Origin: Arachis hypogaea
Lineage: Eukaryota; Streptophyta; Magnoliopsida; Fabales; Fabaceae
Length of the DNA stretch: 64,000 bases
NCBI RefSeq assembly: GCF_003086295.3
Contig: NC_092051.1
Location: 71,301,772-71,365,771 of the forward strand
Direction of reading: 5' to 3'
Shown: piece after piece, positions 1 to 9,367 of the stretch
Position numbering within the stretch: position 1 is the stretch's first letter
How the letters are laid out: each line of letters opens with the position of its first letter
The notes under the pieces: model-generated
Told to the model about the DNA's origin: nothing
Seen by the model: only the letters and a program-made list of their open reading frames with translations
The model's database searches: none
Translations under genes and position numbers: made by a program

Positions 1-1291
1 TAACAAGCTCTTTTCTTTCTTTATGCTAGACATATTATTCACTATAGACACTTGGCTCACATTCCTTCTTAGAACATTGATGCCCAGCACCTCTTTGGGT
101 TACTAAATGCCTTGTAGTTAGGTTGCTCTTGATAGTGGACTTTCAGTTGATGATCCCGGGTTAGTTAACCCAAGTCACCAAGTGTTGATGCACTCCAAAG
201 AACTTAATAATCCAAGCAGATCCTAGTACAAAGACACCACAGGCATATATTCTAAGGTTCAAGCTATTGGTGTCTAGCTTTACTTCTTTTTTTTCTTTTC
301 TTTTGTTCTATTGCCACTCTTTGACTATTTCTTTTCTCTTTTTGTTTTTCTTTTTAACCTAGGACTTTTATTTTATTGAGATTCATAGACAGTGAGCTAC
401 CTTCTATTTAAAAGGAGACAGTCTAGTTCTTTTATTCACTAAAAGTGAGCTATCATACAATCATGCATTCATACCACCACTCACTATTATTGTACTTCCA
501 GCTAACAAAGAACTATCTCATTTCACATTCCAAACATTTCTTTTATTGAATTAAAGATGCAGGGGACAAAGCATACATTTAGTTAAGTGAAAGTAAACAC
601 ACAAGCACACACTTAGACTAGCTTATTTATTGTAAAAAAATTGATTCTACTTGTACTAGATGAACACTTTAGCAAGACATAAATCAAAGCATTTCTCAAC
701 AGCAGAAGTTAAGTATATATACAACCTATTGGTTTGCAGTTCTTTTGTCCTTCCTTCTGTTGTGCCCCTTTTGAGTTATGATGCATAATGTCCTCAAATG
801 GTGGTTAGTTCCCTGCACAATTCTCAAAAGTTGCTTGCTTCTCAAGCCCTTAGGTGACTGGTTAGTATGCATGAATTGAGTGTGGCTTTTGGATTTAATT
901 TGGTGTGGGAACACCAAACTTAATTCCTTGCCACTGTCTCTAATGCAACAGGTTGTCTACTTATGAATTCTTTTGGCCTTGCTAAAGGTTATGGAACCAA
1001 AACTAAAAGCAATTAAATGGTTGAATAATTTGTCTGATTGCTTGGAACTAGCATTATGCAGGAGGTGAGAGTATGCTTTTAAATGAGATTTTTGGTGGAA
1101 CACCAAACTTAGAATTCTTCATTCTCCCTTAAATTGTTTTGGTGTGCAACACCAAACTTAGCTCCTTGAAATGCATACCAATTATTCAACATTTTTATTG
1201 AAAAGGCTATGAAAAGAAAACTACCTCAGGTTGGGTTGCCTCCCAACAAGTGCTTCTTTATTGTCATTAGCTTGACATCGATCCCCTTAGA
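1..1291 (-). other. Element A 3' non-coding region
   Basis: No credible coding sequence is present. The segment is homologous to the corresponding region of element B (about 15.2-16.5 kb). It holds three copies of TAAGTTTGGTG (complement at 912-922, 1101-1111 and 1150-1160), two of them forming small inverted repeats with a preceding GGTGT. It also holds the conserved block GCTTGTTGGGAGGCAACCCA (1231-1254 on the complement, with one base differing). The short ORF at 726-917 is not conserved in B and I do not support it. Confidence 0.75.
1231..1254 (-). promoter_or_regulatory. Conserved post-coding motif, element A
   Basis: This contains the complement of the block GCTTGTTGGGAGGCAACCCA (one base different), about 40 bp beyond the end of the coding region. 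The same block lies just after the coding end of elements B and C, although their coding regions are of very different length. It has a small inverted repeat (TTGGG and CCCAA). Its function is unknown. Confidence 0.5.
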
Positions 1292-1705
1292 TCATGGGGG
1301 TTGAAAATCATAGTGCCTCAGCTTTTCTCCTCTTACTGTGAACTTCCTTCCGGTCTCCTTTTTGATGATCTCTAGGTGTTCAAGTGAAAGGACCCGGTTC
1401 ACAGTGTAGTATTCAGATGATTGTGGGGACACCTTCATTGGTTGGGTGTTTAACACTACTTTATCCCCTGGTGAAAAGCCTTCAGTAGGGATCTTCTTGT
1501 TTCTCCACCCTCTTGGCCTCTTCTTCTTTTCTTTCTCAAAAGATACTCCCTGCCTTGGTGGCTCCTTATCTGAGATGTTGAATTTCTCATCTGGAGGTTT
1601 TGGATCTAGTTCCTCCTTGATTTCTTTGGTCTGTTGCACCATCTCTACTTCTTTCAAGCATGGATTTGGAAGTCTTGGAGCTAACTCATTGACTACCTCC
1701 TTCAA
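1292..1705 (-). pseudogene. C-terminal tail of element A polyprotein (integrase C-end remnant)
   Basis: This is the last part of the A coding region, separated from the protease by an in-frame stop at 1709-1711 that is a glutamine codon in element B. The first part is charged and low in complexity. The last 60 residues begin with GDKV and end with VRGEKLRHY. They resemble the very end of the element C integrase (GQKV ... VNGHRIKHY). I infer that this is the end of an ancestral gag-pol from which the enzymes between protease and integrase tail were lost. The resemblance is short, so chance or convergence is possible. Confidence 0.55.
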
Positions 1706-1708
1706 ACT

Positions 1709-2281
1709 TTAATCTCTGGCCTTATCCTCCGTACACTCTTCTTCTTGAGTGGGCTCATGTGGGGTTTTAAAAACATGGAATGCTAGGTGCTCATCATGCA
1801 CTCTCAGCAACAATTCCCCTTTTTCAACATCTATCAATGCTCTGCCCGTAGCAAGAAAAGGCCTCCCTAGGATGATGGGAGTGTTAGGGTCCTCCTCCAT
1901 ATCCAGAATGACAAAATCAGCTGGGAGAAGAAATTTTTCCACTTTTACCAGCACATTCTCTACAACTCCAAGTGCTTGCTGAATGGATTTATCAGCCATT
2001 TGAAGAAGTATTCGTGTGGATTTCAGCTCGACAATTTGGAGTTTCCTCATTAGAGACAAAGGCATCAAATTTATGCTTGCACCAAGATCACAGAATGACT
2101 TCTCAATTGTTATGTTTCCTATGGTGCAAGGTATATAAAAACTCCCAGGATCATCTTTCTTCTCTGGCAACTCTCTTTGGAGAATAGCACTACATTCCAT
2201 TGTCATCTCAACAATTTGTCCTTCTTTTAGGGACTTTTTCTTTGTCAGCACTTCCTTCATAAATTTGGCATACCCTGGCAT
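1709..2281 (-). pseudogene. Element A aspartic protease region
   Basis: This part of the polyprotein carries a retropepsin domain. The catalytic DLGA lies at nucleotides 2078-2089, within [18 protein letters not shown], and is followed by the flap and the [16 protein letters not shown] signature that closes Athila proteases. Retroviral-type proteases of this kind act as dimers and cut the Gag polyprotein. Upstream, the frame is broken near 2369-2373, where a run of T on the plus strand has one base fewer than in element B. Downstream it ends at a premature stop. The catalytic residues look intact, but the copy cannot be translated as one chain with gag. Confidence 0.85.
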
Positions 2282-2295
2282 CTGTTCAAGTGCTT

Positions 2296-2712
2296 CTAAG
2301 AAAGTAATATTGATGCTGAGTGTCTTGAATATGTCCAGGAACTTTGAGTATTGCTTATCCTCATTCTCTTTTTGAACCTTTGAGGGTATGGAAGTTTGGG
2401 GATATATGGCTTCACCCCTTCCTTCTTCTCTTGTAGCTGTGGCTTAAGGATGTTCTTGTCTCTCTTTGAGCTTTTTGCATTCTTGGTCTTTCTATCCTTT
2501 TCTCTTCTCTCTTCTGTCTCTTCTTGTGGAACTTCTCTGTTGTGTTCTTCCTGATTGATGACTTCTTTCCCTCCAGTCTTCTCACTTCCCACTATGATTG
2601 CCTTGCACTCCTTCCACTTTGTAGCTTTTCCTTTGTCCCTTAGGTGGTCTTGAGTGGCACTAGGGGATGCATTTGATTGCTTCTCACCCATCTCTACAAT
2701 TTGTTTAGCCAT
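2296..2712 (-). pseudogene. Element A gag-protease linker, frameshifted
   Basis: This continues the gag frame after a stop at 2713-2715, where element B reads through with glutamine. The encoded stretch is highly charged, rich in Lys and Glu, and resembles the hydrophilic linker before the protease in element B. The one-base loss in the T run near 2370 shifts the frame, so the last 20 or so residues are out of frame. No enzyme motif is present. Confidence 0.7.
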
Positions 2713-4140
2713 TTATTCCATATGCCTCTCAAGATTTCTGATTGAAGCTTCTTGGTTTTTGCTTGTTGTGGCTTGATCTTTTTTTGCTGCTTCTTGATCT
2801 TTTCTTGCTGCTTCTTGATCTTGTCTTGCCATCTCTTGATTTTTCATGAGTTTCTCCATCATTATCTCTAGACTATAGATTCTCTGGGAGTCTGGATTTG
2901 GTTGTGGTTGTGTAAAATGAGATGGTTGTTGCTGGAAGTTATTTGAACTATTTGTGGGATTATTTTGTGGGTGGAATGTAGATGTGGAAGGTGGATGATG
3001 GTTATTTTGAGGTTTTCTATATGGATTGTGGGTTATGTTTTGCTGGTTGTTGTTCTGGTTGTTTCTTGAGTTGTTTTGGTTTGAATTTCTTTGCCATGGT
3101 TGTTGGTTTTGAGTGTGGTTATCTCCCCATCTGAGATTTGGATGGTTCTTCCAGGATGGATTGTAGGTGTCACCATAAACTTCATTTTGGCCGCAGCTTT
3201 GGTTGTGCACATATTGAGGTTGTTCCTGCTGCTGATCATCTTGGTTTTCTTCATTTTGCCCCCATTTGGTTGATGATTGGCTTGTGTTGATTGCTGCAAC
3301 TTGGAGACTATCAATCCTCTTGGCCATTTGATCAAATTGTTGTTGAATTTGCTGCTGCATCATTTTGTTTTGAGCCAGAATTGAGTCCACTCCTTCCAAC
3401 TCCATCACTCCTTTCCTTTGTGATGGCTGGCGTTGTCTCTGATGAGCAAAGAAATATTGATTGTTTGCCACCATATCAATGAGGTTTTGGGCCTCTTCAG
3501 CTGTCTTCATGAGTTGCATTGAGCCTCCTGCTGAATAGTCAAGTGCCTCTTGAGCTTTCATTGTCAGTCCTTCATAGAAATTTTGGAGTTTATCCCATTC
3601 ATTAAACATCTCAGGAGGGCACTTCCTGATTAGAGCTTTGTATCGTTCCCATGCCTCATACAAGGGTTCAGCATCCATTTGTGTGAATATTTGTACTTCA
3701 GTCTTCAATCTAATAACTCTTTGAGGTGGGTAAAACTTAGCAAGGAACTTGGTTACTAGATCATCCCAGTTGTTGATGTTGTCTCTTGGGAAGGATTCCA
3801 ACCATTGAGTGGCTTTGTCTCTGAGAGAAAATGGAAATAGCAACAATTTGTAACTGTCAGGATGCACACCATTGGTCTTCACTGTGTTACATATCCTTAG
3901 GAAGGTGGATAGGAGCTGGTTTGGATCTTCCAAGGGGCCTCCTCCATAGGAACAGTTGTTCTGCACCAAGGTGATGAGTTGGGGCTTCAATTCAAAGTTA
4001 TTTGCATCGACATTTGGGGTCAGGATGCTACTCCCACAATGCCTTGGATTAGCAAATGTATATGAAGCCAATACTCTCCTTTGGGGCTGACCATTGTCGT
4101 TGGCCACTCCCACTTGTGGATTTGTTGGATTTTCTTCCAT
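2713..4140 (-). CDS. gag: Element A Gag (capsid) protein, 475 aa
   Basis: This is the structural protein that would form the retrotransposon particle. The ATG at 4138-4140 is the first in frame after the primer site. The retrotransposon gag core spans about residues 95-200, with the patterns LFPFSLRDKATQWL, YPPQR and EAWERYKALIRKCPPEMF. Residues 255-285 form a Gln-rich likely coiled coil. The Athila hallmark YNPSWKNHPNLRW is at 326-338, followed by an Asn/Gln-rich stretch and then about six 7-residue repeats of the KDQEAAR type (430-470) that predict another coiled coil. I see no CCHC zinc knuckle. The C-end is set by a stop that is a glutamine codon in element B, so this ORF is probably a truncation of a longer Gag-protease protein. 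Confidence 0.9.
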   Translation of the reverse strand: MEENPTNPQVGVANDNGQPQRRVLASYTFANPRHCGSSILTPNVDANNFELKPQLITLVQNNCSYGGGPLEDPNQLLSTFLRICNTVKTNGVHPDSYKLLLFPFSLRDKATQWLESFPRDNINNWDDLVTKFLAKFYPPQRVIRLKTEVQIFTQMDAEPLYEAWERYKALIRKCPPEMFNEWDKLQNFYEGLTMKAQEALDYSAGGSMQLMKTAEEAQNLIDMVANNQYFFAHQRQRQPSQRKGVMELEGVDSILAQNKMMQQQIQQQFDQMAKRIDSLQVAAINTSQSSTKWGQNEENQDDQQQEQPQYVHNQSCGQNEVYGDTYNPSWKNHPNLRWGDNHTQNQQPWQRNSNQNNSRNNQNNNQQNITHNPYRKPQNNHHPPSTSTFHPQNNPTNSSNNFQQQPSHFTQPQPNPDSQRIYSLEIMMEKLMKNQEMARQDQEAARKDQEAAKKDQATTSKNQEASIRNLERHME

Positions 4141-4376
4141 TTCTTGGTTCTCTTCTCAACCTCCAAAGTGTTTCAGGATCAAAAGGTGTGGATTCATCGC
4201 TTCTTCCTCCTGACATAAACACAGAACTAGGAGCCAGAATTACACACTCTATTGCTAGAGTGAAGTTAGTGTTAGCTTAAGCAAAAATTCAAACAGTTAG
4301 TATGCTTAGTAAAAAGAAAAAGAAAAAGTGCTTAATCTAGACCACCACCTTACTTAATCATTGTCAATCTAATCAA

Positions 4377-4394
4377 TCCCCGGCAATGGCGCCA
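4377..4394 (-). promoter_or_regulatory. Primer binding site, tRNA-Asp, element A
   Basis: On the minus strand this reads TGGCGCCATTGCCGGGGA. It differs at one base from the complement of the plant tRNA-Asp 3' end (TGGCGCCGTTGCCGGGGA). It lies 6 bp inside the LTR edge, the same spacing as in elements B, C and E. Reverse transcription of minus-strand DNA would start here. Confidence 0.9.
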
Positions 4395-5304
4395 AAAACT
4401 TGATGGGAAAATTTGTGGAAAAACGAATTTCCAAAACACCCAAATCTAACCGGCAAGTGTACCAGGTCGCATCAAGTAATAATAACTCACGTGAGTGAGG
4501 TCGATCCCACAAGGATTGAAGGATTGAGCAAGTTTAGTTTAGTGGTTGATTTAGTCAAGCGAATCAAGTATTGGTTGGGTGATTTGTGATTGCAGAAACT
4601 AAATTGCATGAAAATTAAAGGGAGAGGGATGATTGCAGTAAAGTAAAGAGAACAGAAAATAAAAGTGCTGAATCTTAAAGAACAAGAAATTAAATGGCAG
4701 AAACTTAGAACGCAAGAAATGTAAATTTCAGAATCTTGAAGTGCAAGAAATGTAAATGGCTTGAATTATAACGGGAATTGGGAATTGGATTTGCAGAAAT
4801 TAGACAAGGAAAAGTAAATTGCGATAAACAGAAAAATAGAAAAGGAATTAAAATGAAACGGATCTCAACTGGAAATGTAAATGAACTTGGAGACGCATTC
4901 AACAGAGAAATTAAAATGAAAACTCCAGATCTCAGGACCCAAGAGAATAGATAACCAAGTCTAGATCTCAATGCCTTCCTAGATCCAAATTCAGAAATTA
5001 ATTGCAAGAGAATTTAAAGATCAAACAGTAGAAGAAAGGAATTCAAAAATTGATTTCTCAAAAAGTGCAGTAAATAAAACAGAGAGATCTTAGGGTGAGA
5101 TTGAAACAAAATTCCTTCAATTCTCCAACACCCAAGATTGAAACAAAGAGTAAATGAAATTGAAAATAAGAAAACTAAGAGGAACAGAATTCAATTCTCC
5201 TTCCCCAAGACTCAAAATCTCAAATTAACTCCTAACCGAAAGCTCTCCCAAAATCACTCAGCGAAACTCAAAAGGAAAAGCTCCATAAAAACATAAATTC
5301 TAAG

Positions 5305-5313
5305 CTATTTATA
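5305..5313 (-). promoter_or_regulatory. TATA box of element A LTR
   Basis: On the minus strand this reads TATAAATAG, at the U3/R position. The LTRs of B (13639-13647, 20621-20629) and D (43786-43794) have the same box at the equivalent place. It is probably the element promoter. Confidence 0.55.
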
Positions 5314-5421
5314 CACTCTCTTCAAATGATCTTCAAGCCTTGAATTGGGCCTTTGCTCTTGATGGAATTGGGTTGACAAAAGCCTCTGTTGATTGTAAAC
5401 CGGGCCATGAACCAGAAAAGC

Positions 5422-5455
5422 TTGAGTAAAAGTTTGAGGTCAAACTTTTACTCAA
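5422..5455. repeat. Perfect hairpin, 16-bp arms
   Basis: TTGAGTAAAAGTTTGA and its exact reverse complement are separated by GG. This is the first of a series of inverted repeats in the U3 of the element A LTR. Confidence 0.9.
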
Positions 5456-5487
5456 ACTTTTTATATCAGCTAGCCTTCCTTGCTGCC

Positions 5488-5537
5488 ATCCACGTTTGAG
5501 CCAAAGTTTGAGGTCAAACTTTGAGCCAAACGTGGAT
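5488..5537. repeat. Inverted repeat, 24-bp imperfect arms
   Basis: The arms are 5488-5511 and 5514-5537, built around CCACGTTTG and CAAACGTGG. They match except at a few bases in the middle. Confidence 0.85.
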
Positions 5538-5576
5538 CCCTCTTGCATGCCTCTTGGGGTACTACTTTGCCCTCTT

Positions 5577-5710
5577 GTCAAGTTGCCAATTTTATGTCCA
5601 CTATAGACTATTATATATGGTTGGAAAGCTCTGAACATCAGCTTTTAACCCAATTGGAATCACCTCATTTGGAGCTCTGTAGCTCAAGTTATTCTTGTTG
5701 GAAGTATACC
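5577..5710 (-). repeat. Shared LTR module (recombined single copy)
   Basis: On the minus strand this contains GAGCTACAGAGCTCC, then GATTCCAATTGGGTTA, then GAGCTTTCCAACC and ATATATAATAGT. The beginning matches module 1 and the end matches module 3 of the solo LTR at 8385. A deletion between module copies therefore explains the single copy here. Confidence 0.7.
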
Positions 5711-5727
5711 CCTTCAGGCTATTGTGG

Positions 5728-5850
5728 CGCCAACGTTTGCCTAAAAGCTTGAGGTCAAACGTTGGCGCAAGCTTTTTGCTTCCCTGGGTGAGATTGTTGT
5801 GGCGCCAACGTTTGCCTAAAAGTTTGAGGTCAAACGTTGGTGCAAGCTTT
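5728..5850. repeat. Two hairpins of the GCGCCAACGTTTG type
   Basis: Two tandem units of about 75 bp each contain GCGCCAACGTTTG, then a loop of about 16 bp, then CAAACGTTGGCGC (one G-T change in the second unit). Confidence 0.85.
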
Positions 5851-6231
5851 TGCTCCATCCAGGGTGAATTCAACTCAACCAAAAGTTTGAGCTAAAGTTT
5901 GAGGCAAGTTTTTGCTCAAGCTTTTTGTTCTCTCTTGCTCCTTGCCATTTCTTCTTTCTTCAACCTTTTTGAAAGCTCTTTTCACCTATCATCAATCAAC
6001 CAAGCACATCAAAGCTATGCTCAAAATCATGAGATTGTTATTCCTTCATAATATATAACAATTATAGCACAAAATCTCATGAAAATGCATTAATTTATCC
6101 ATGGTTGATTGAATCAAAGGAAACATGAAATTCTACCAAATTGGCTTACTTATGGCTCAAGAAAGTGCATAAAATCAATTGAAAATAAAAGAAAAAGACT
6201 AGTGAAACTAGGATAAGATGACTTGTCATCA

Positions 6232-7071
6232 CCTCCTCGGGATAGCGTCATTTAAAGAACGACTGTCAGCAGAGCGTAAAATAAAAAAAAAACCGAAGGA
6301 GCCTACAGAAGATGAGGCCATTAAGACTCGTGTTTAGGTGTCCTCCTCGGGATAGCGTCATTTAAAGAACGAGTGTCAGCACAACGTAAAAAAAAGGGTA
6401 AAAAACCAGAAAAAAACTGTGAAAAAAAACCGAAGGAGCTTCCCAAAGATGAGGCCATTACGGCTCGCCTTTAGGTGTCCTCCTCGGGATAGCGTCATTT
6501 AAAGAACGAGGGTCAGCACAACGTAAAAAAAAAAAAAGAAAACAAAACCGGAGGAGCCTGCCGAAGATGAGGCCTTTACGGCTCGCGTTTACGTGTCCTC
6601 CTCGGGATAGCATCATTTAAAGAACGAATGTCAGCACAACGTAAAAAAAAAAAAAATTGTGAGGAGCCTGCCGAAGATGAGGCCGTTACGGCTCACCTTT
6701 AGGTGTCCTCCTCGGGATAGCGTCATTTAAAGAACGAGGGTCAGCACAACATAAAAAAAAACGGAGGAGCCTGCCGAAGATGAGACCATTATGGCTCGCC
6801 TTTAGGTGTCCTCCTCGGGATAGCGTCATTTAAAGAATGAGTGTCAGCACAACGTAAAAAAAAAAGGGAATAAACCGAGAAAAAACTGTGAAAAAAAAAT
6901 CGGAGGAGCTTGCCAAAGATGAGGCCATTACGGCTTGCCTTTAGGTATCCTCCTCAGGATAGTGTCATTTAAAGAACGAGGGTCAGCACAACGTAAAAAA
7001 AAAAAAAATAAAAAAAAAAACACCTGAGGAGCCTGCCGAAGATGAGGCCGTTATGGCTCGACTTTAGGTGT
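6232..7071. repeat. Higher-order repeat unit, copy 1 (840 bp, 7 monomers)
   Basis: Seven monomers that differ from each other are present in the order: AGAACGT-AAAAT type; long GGGTAAAAAACC type; GGCCTTTACGG type; GTGAGGAGCC with GGCCGTTACGG type; AACATAAA with GACCATTATGG type; long CCGAGAAAAAACTGTG type; and ACACCTGAGGAG type. The same order returns in the next 839 bp. Confidence 0.9.
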
Positions 7072-7910
7072 CCTCCTCGGGATAGCGTCATTTAAAGAAC
7101 GACTGTCAGCAGAGCGTAAAATAAAAAAAAAACCGAAGGAGCCTACAGAAGATGAGGCCATTAAGACTCGTGTTTAGGTGTCCTCCTCGGGATAGCGTCA
7201 TTTAAAGAACGAGTGTCATCACAACGTAAAAAAAAGGGTAAAAAACCAGAAAAAAACTGTGAAAAAAAACCGAAGGAGCTTCCCAAAGATGAGGCCATTA
7301 CGGCTCGCCTTTAGGTGTCCTCCTCGGGATAGCGTCATTTAAAGAACGAGGGTCAGCACAACGTAAAAAAAAAAAAAAGAAAACAAAACCGGAGGAGCCT
7401 GCCGAAGATGAGGCCTTTACGGCTCGCGTTTACGTGTCCTCCTCGGGATAGCATCATTTAAAGAACGAATGTCAGCACAACGTAAAAAAAAAAAAATTGT
7501 GAGGAGCCTGCCGAAGATGAGGCCGTTACGGCTCACCTTTAGGTGTCCTCCTCGGGATAGCGTCATTTAAAGAACGAGGGTCAGCACAACATAAAAAAAA
7601 ACGGAGGAGCCTGCCGAAGATGAGACCATTATGGCTCGCCTTTAGGTGTCCTCCTCGGGATAGCGTCATTTAAAGAATGAGTGTCAGCACAACGTAAAAA
7701 AAAAAGGGAATAAACCGAGAAAAAACTGTGAAAAAAAAATCGGAGGAGCTTGCCAAAGATGAGGCCATTACGGCTTGCCTTTAGGTATCCTCCTCAGGAT
7801 AGTGTCATTTAAAGAACAAGGGTCAGCACAACGTAAAAAAAAAAAAATAAAAAAAAAAACACCTGAGGAGCCTGCCGAAGATGAGGCCGTTATGGCTCGA
7901 CTTTAGGTGT
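7072..7910. repeat. Higher-order repeat unit, copy 2 (839 bp)
   Basis: This is nearly identical to the preceding 840 bp, with a few substitutions and A-tract length changes, while neighbouring monomers inside the unit differ clearly. That pattern is diagnostic of a higher-order repeat. Confidence 0.9.
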
Positions 7911-8379
7911 CCTCCTCGGGATAGCGTCATTTAAAGAACGAGTGTCAGTAGAACGTAAAATAAAAAAAAACCGGAGGAGCCTGCTGAAGATGAGGCCATT
8001 ACGGCTCGTGTTTAGGTGTCCTCCTCGGGATAGCATCATTTAGAGAACGAATGTCAGCACAACGTAAAAAAAAAACCTGTGAGGAGCCTGCCGAAGATGA
8101 GGCCGTTACGGCTCCCCTTTAGGTGTCCTCCTCGGGATAGCGTCATTTAAAGAACGAGGGTCAGCGCAACATAAAAAAAACGGAGGAGCCTGCCGAAGAT
8201 GAGACCATTATGGCTCGCCTTTAGGTGTCCTCCTCGGGATAGCGTCATTTAAAGAACGAGTGTCAGCACAACGTAAAAAAAAAAAGGGAAAAAACCGAGA
8301 AAAAAATTGTGAAAAAAAAAATCGGAGGAGCTTGCCAAAGATGAGGCCATTACGGCTTGCCTTTAGGTTTCCTCCTCAG

Positions 8380-8384
8380 GATAG
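8380..8384. repeat. Target site duplication GATAG (left)
   Basis: GATAG precedes the solo LTR and is repeated exactly at 10671-10675. It belongs to the satellite monomer (GATAGCGTCA). Confidence 0.95.
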
Positions 8385-8693
8385 TGATGACATGTCACCA
8401 TGTCATGTTTTTCTATGCTTTTTCCTTTGTTTTCAATAGGTTTTATGCACTTTCTTAAGCCATAAGCAAGCCAATTGGGTAGATTTTCATGTTTCCTTTG
8501 ATTCAATCAACCATGGATGGATTAATGCACTTTCATGAGATTTTGTGCTATAATTGTCATATATTATGAAAGAAACACAATCTTATGATTTGGGGCATAG
8601 CTTTGATTGTTTTGATTGATTGATGATAGGTGAAAAGAGTTTTGAAGAAGGTTGAAGGAAGAAGGAATGGCTAGGAAAAAGCAAGAGAGAACA

Positions 8694-8940
8694 AAAAGTT
8701 TGAGCCAAAGTTTGCCTCAAACTTTAGCTCAAACTTTTGGAAGAATTGAAAACACCCCAGAGGAAAAAGGCTTGAGCCAAAGTTTGCCTCAAACTTTAGC
8801 TCAAACTTTTGGGAGAAAAGCTTGAGCCAACGTTTGCCTCAAACTTTTTGGCAAACATTGGCACCACACCAACATACCCAGGGGAGAAAAAGCTTGCGCC
8901 AACGTTTGCCTCAAGCTTTTTGGCAAACGTTGGCGCCACA
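8694..8940. repeat. Hairpin array in solo LTR U3
   Basis: Four inverted repeats lie in tandem. The first pair is built on AAAGTTTGAGCCAAAGTTTG and its complement. The last is perfect: GCGCCAACGTTTGCC at 8896-8910 and its reverse complement at 8922-8936, with an 11-bp loop. Confidence 0.9.
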
Positions 8941-8964
8941 AGGCATACAAGGGGTATACTTCCA

Positions 8965-9070
8965 ACAAAAATAACTTGAGCTACAGAGCTCCAAATGAGG
9001 TGATTCAAAAATCAATGGAAAGTAGGAATCGAGAGCTTTCTAAACATATATGGCACTGCATAGTGGACAC
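8965..9070 (+). repeat. Shared LTR module, copy 1
   Basis: This contains AACTTGAGCTACAGAGCTCC, a TGGAAAGTAGGAATC segment, and GAGCTTTCTAAACATATATG. It is homologous to copies 2 and 3 and to the element A, C and E modules. Confidence 0.8.
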
Positions 9071-9166
9071 TAAAATTGAGGGAGAAAACTGCCCCGCAAT
9101 GTGCATAAACGAACATGGTGGCAACCTGCAGTGAGGCCAACTGACCTCTGCACCTTCGACGGAGCA

Positions 9167-9265
9167 TAACTCGAGCTGTAGAGCTCCAAATGATGCGCTT
9201 CCAACGGCATTGGAAAGTAGACATTCAGGGCTTTCCAACAATGTATAATAGTATGGGGTGGACAA
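9167..9265 (+). repeat. Shared LTR module, copy 2
   Basis: This contains ACTCGAGCTGTAGAGCTCC, TTCCAACGGCATTGGAAAG and GGGCTTTCCAACAATGTATA. It has an internal inverted repeat (TTGGAAAG and CTTTCCAA). Confidence 0.85.
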
Positions 9266-9296
9266 TACGTTTGAGCCTCCAGAACTGGCGTTTTTG

Positions 9297-9333
9297 ACCA
9301 CGTTTGAGGCAAACTTTACCTCAAACGCTGCAC
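9297..9333. repeat. Hairpin between modules
   Basis: CGTTTGAGGCAAACTTTACC is followed by TCAAACG, an inverted repeat of the same sequence family as the flanking hairpin arrays. Confidence 0.6.
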
Positions 9334-9367
9334 ACCAAAGCCAACGACCCTGCCCTCTTCAAATGAG

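Larger units (their letters stand above)
1..6231 (-). mobile_element. Element A: non-autonomous Athila-like LTR retrotransposon, 5' part
   Basis: The element is read on the minus strand. Its 5' LTR is at 4401-6231, followed leftwards by a tRNA-Asp primer binding site, a gag-protease coding region (4140 down to 1292) and a 3' non-coding region that runs off the left edge. The 3' LTR is therefore not in the window and the target duplication cannot be checked. No reverse transcriptase, RNase H or integrase core lies between the protease and the end of the coding region, so the copy could not replicate alone. Its internal region closely matches that of element B, but the outer part of its LTR differs. 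The right edge abuts satellite DNA directly. Assignment to the Athila lineage rests on the gag YNPxWKNHPN motif, the protease sequence and the primer site. Confidence 0.9.
4401..6231 (-). repeat. 5' LTR of element A (1831 bp)
   Basis: The ends are TGATG and CATCA as read on the plus strand. The inner edge sits 6 bp from the primer site and the outer edge abuts satellite. On the minus strand a TATAAATAG box lies at 5305-5313. The outer half (U3) carries long inverted repeats built on AAAGTTTGA and CCAACGTTTG and one copy of the shared 100-bp module. The inner part shares a conserved block (GCGACC-GGT-CACTTGCCGG type, about 4455-4530) with every other LTR in the window. Confidence 0.92.
6232..8384. 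repeat. Satellite block 1
   Basis: A tandem array of monomers of about 105-140 bp. Each monomer contains, in order, GATAGCGTCATTTAAAGAAC, GTCAGCACAACGT, an A-tract, GGAGGAGCCTGCC, GAAGATGAGGCC, TACGGCTCG, and TTTAGGTGTCCTCCTCGG. Length varies with the A-tract and with an optional insert (GGGAAAAAACCGAGAAAAAA followed by CTGTGAAAAAA). The stop-rich, A-rich sequence is non-coding. The block begins at the edge of element A and is cut at its end by the solo LTR insertion. Confidence 0.97.

Noticed and set aside
5333..5895. ORFs of 60-100 aa in the U3 of the element A LTR
   Set aside because: They run through inverted repeats and are not kept in related LTRs.
6232..8384. Array of direct repeats that might suggest a CRISPR locus
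   Set aside because: Monomers are contiguous at 105-140 bp with no unique spacers, and the surroundings are plant retrotransposons.
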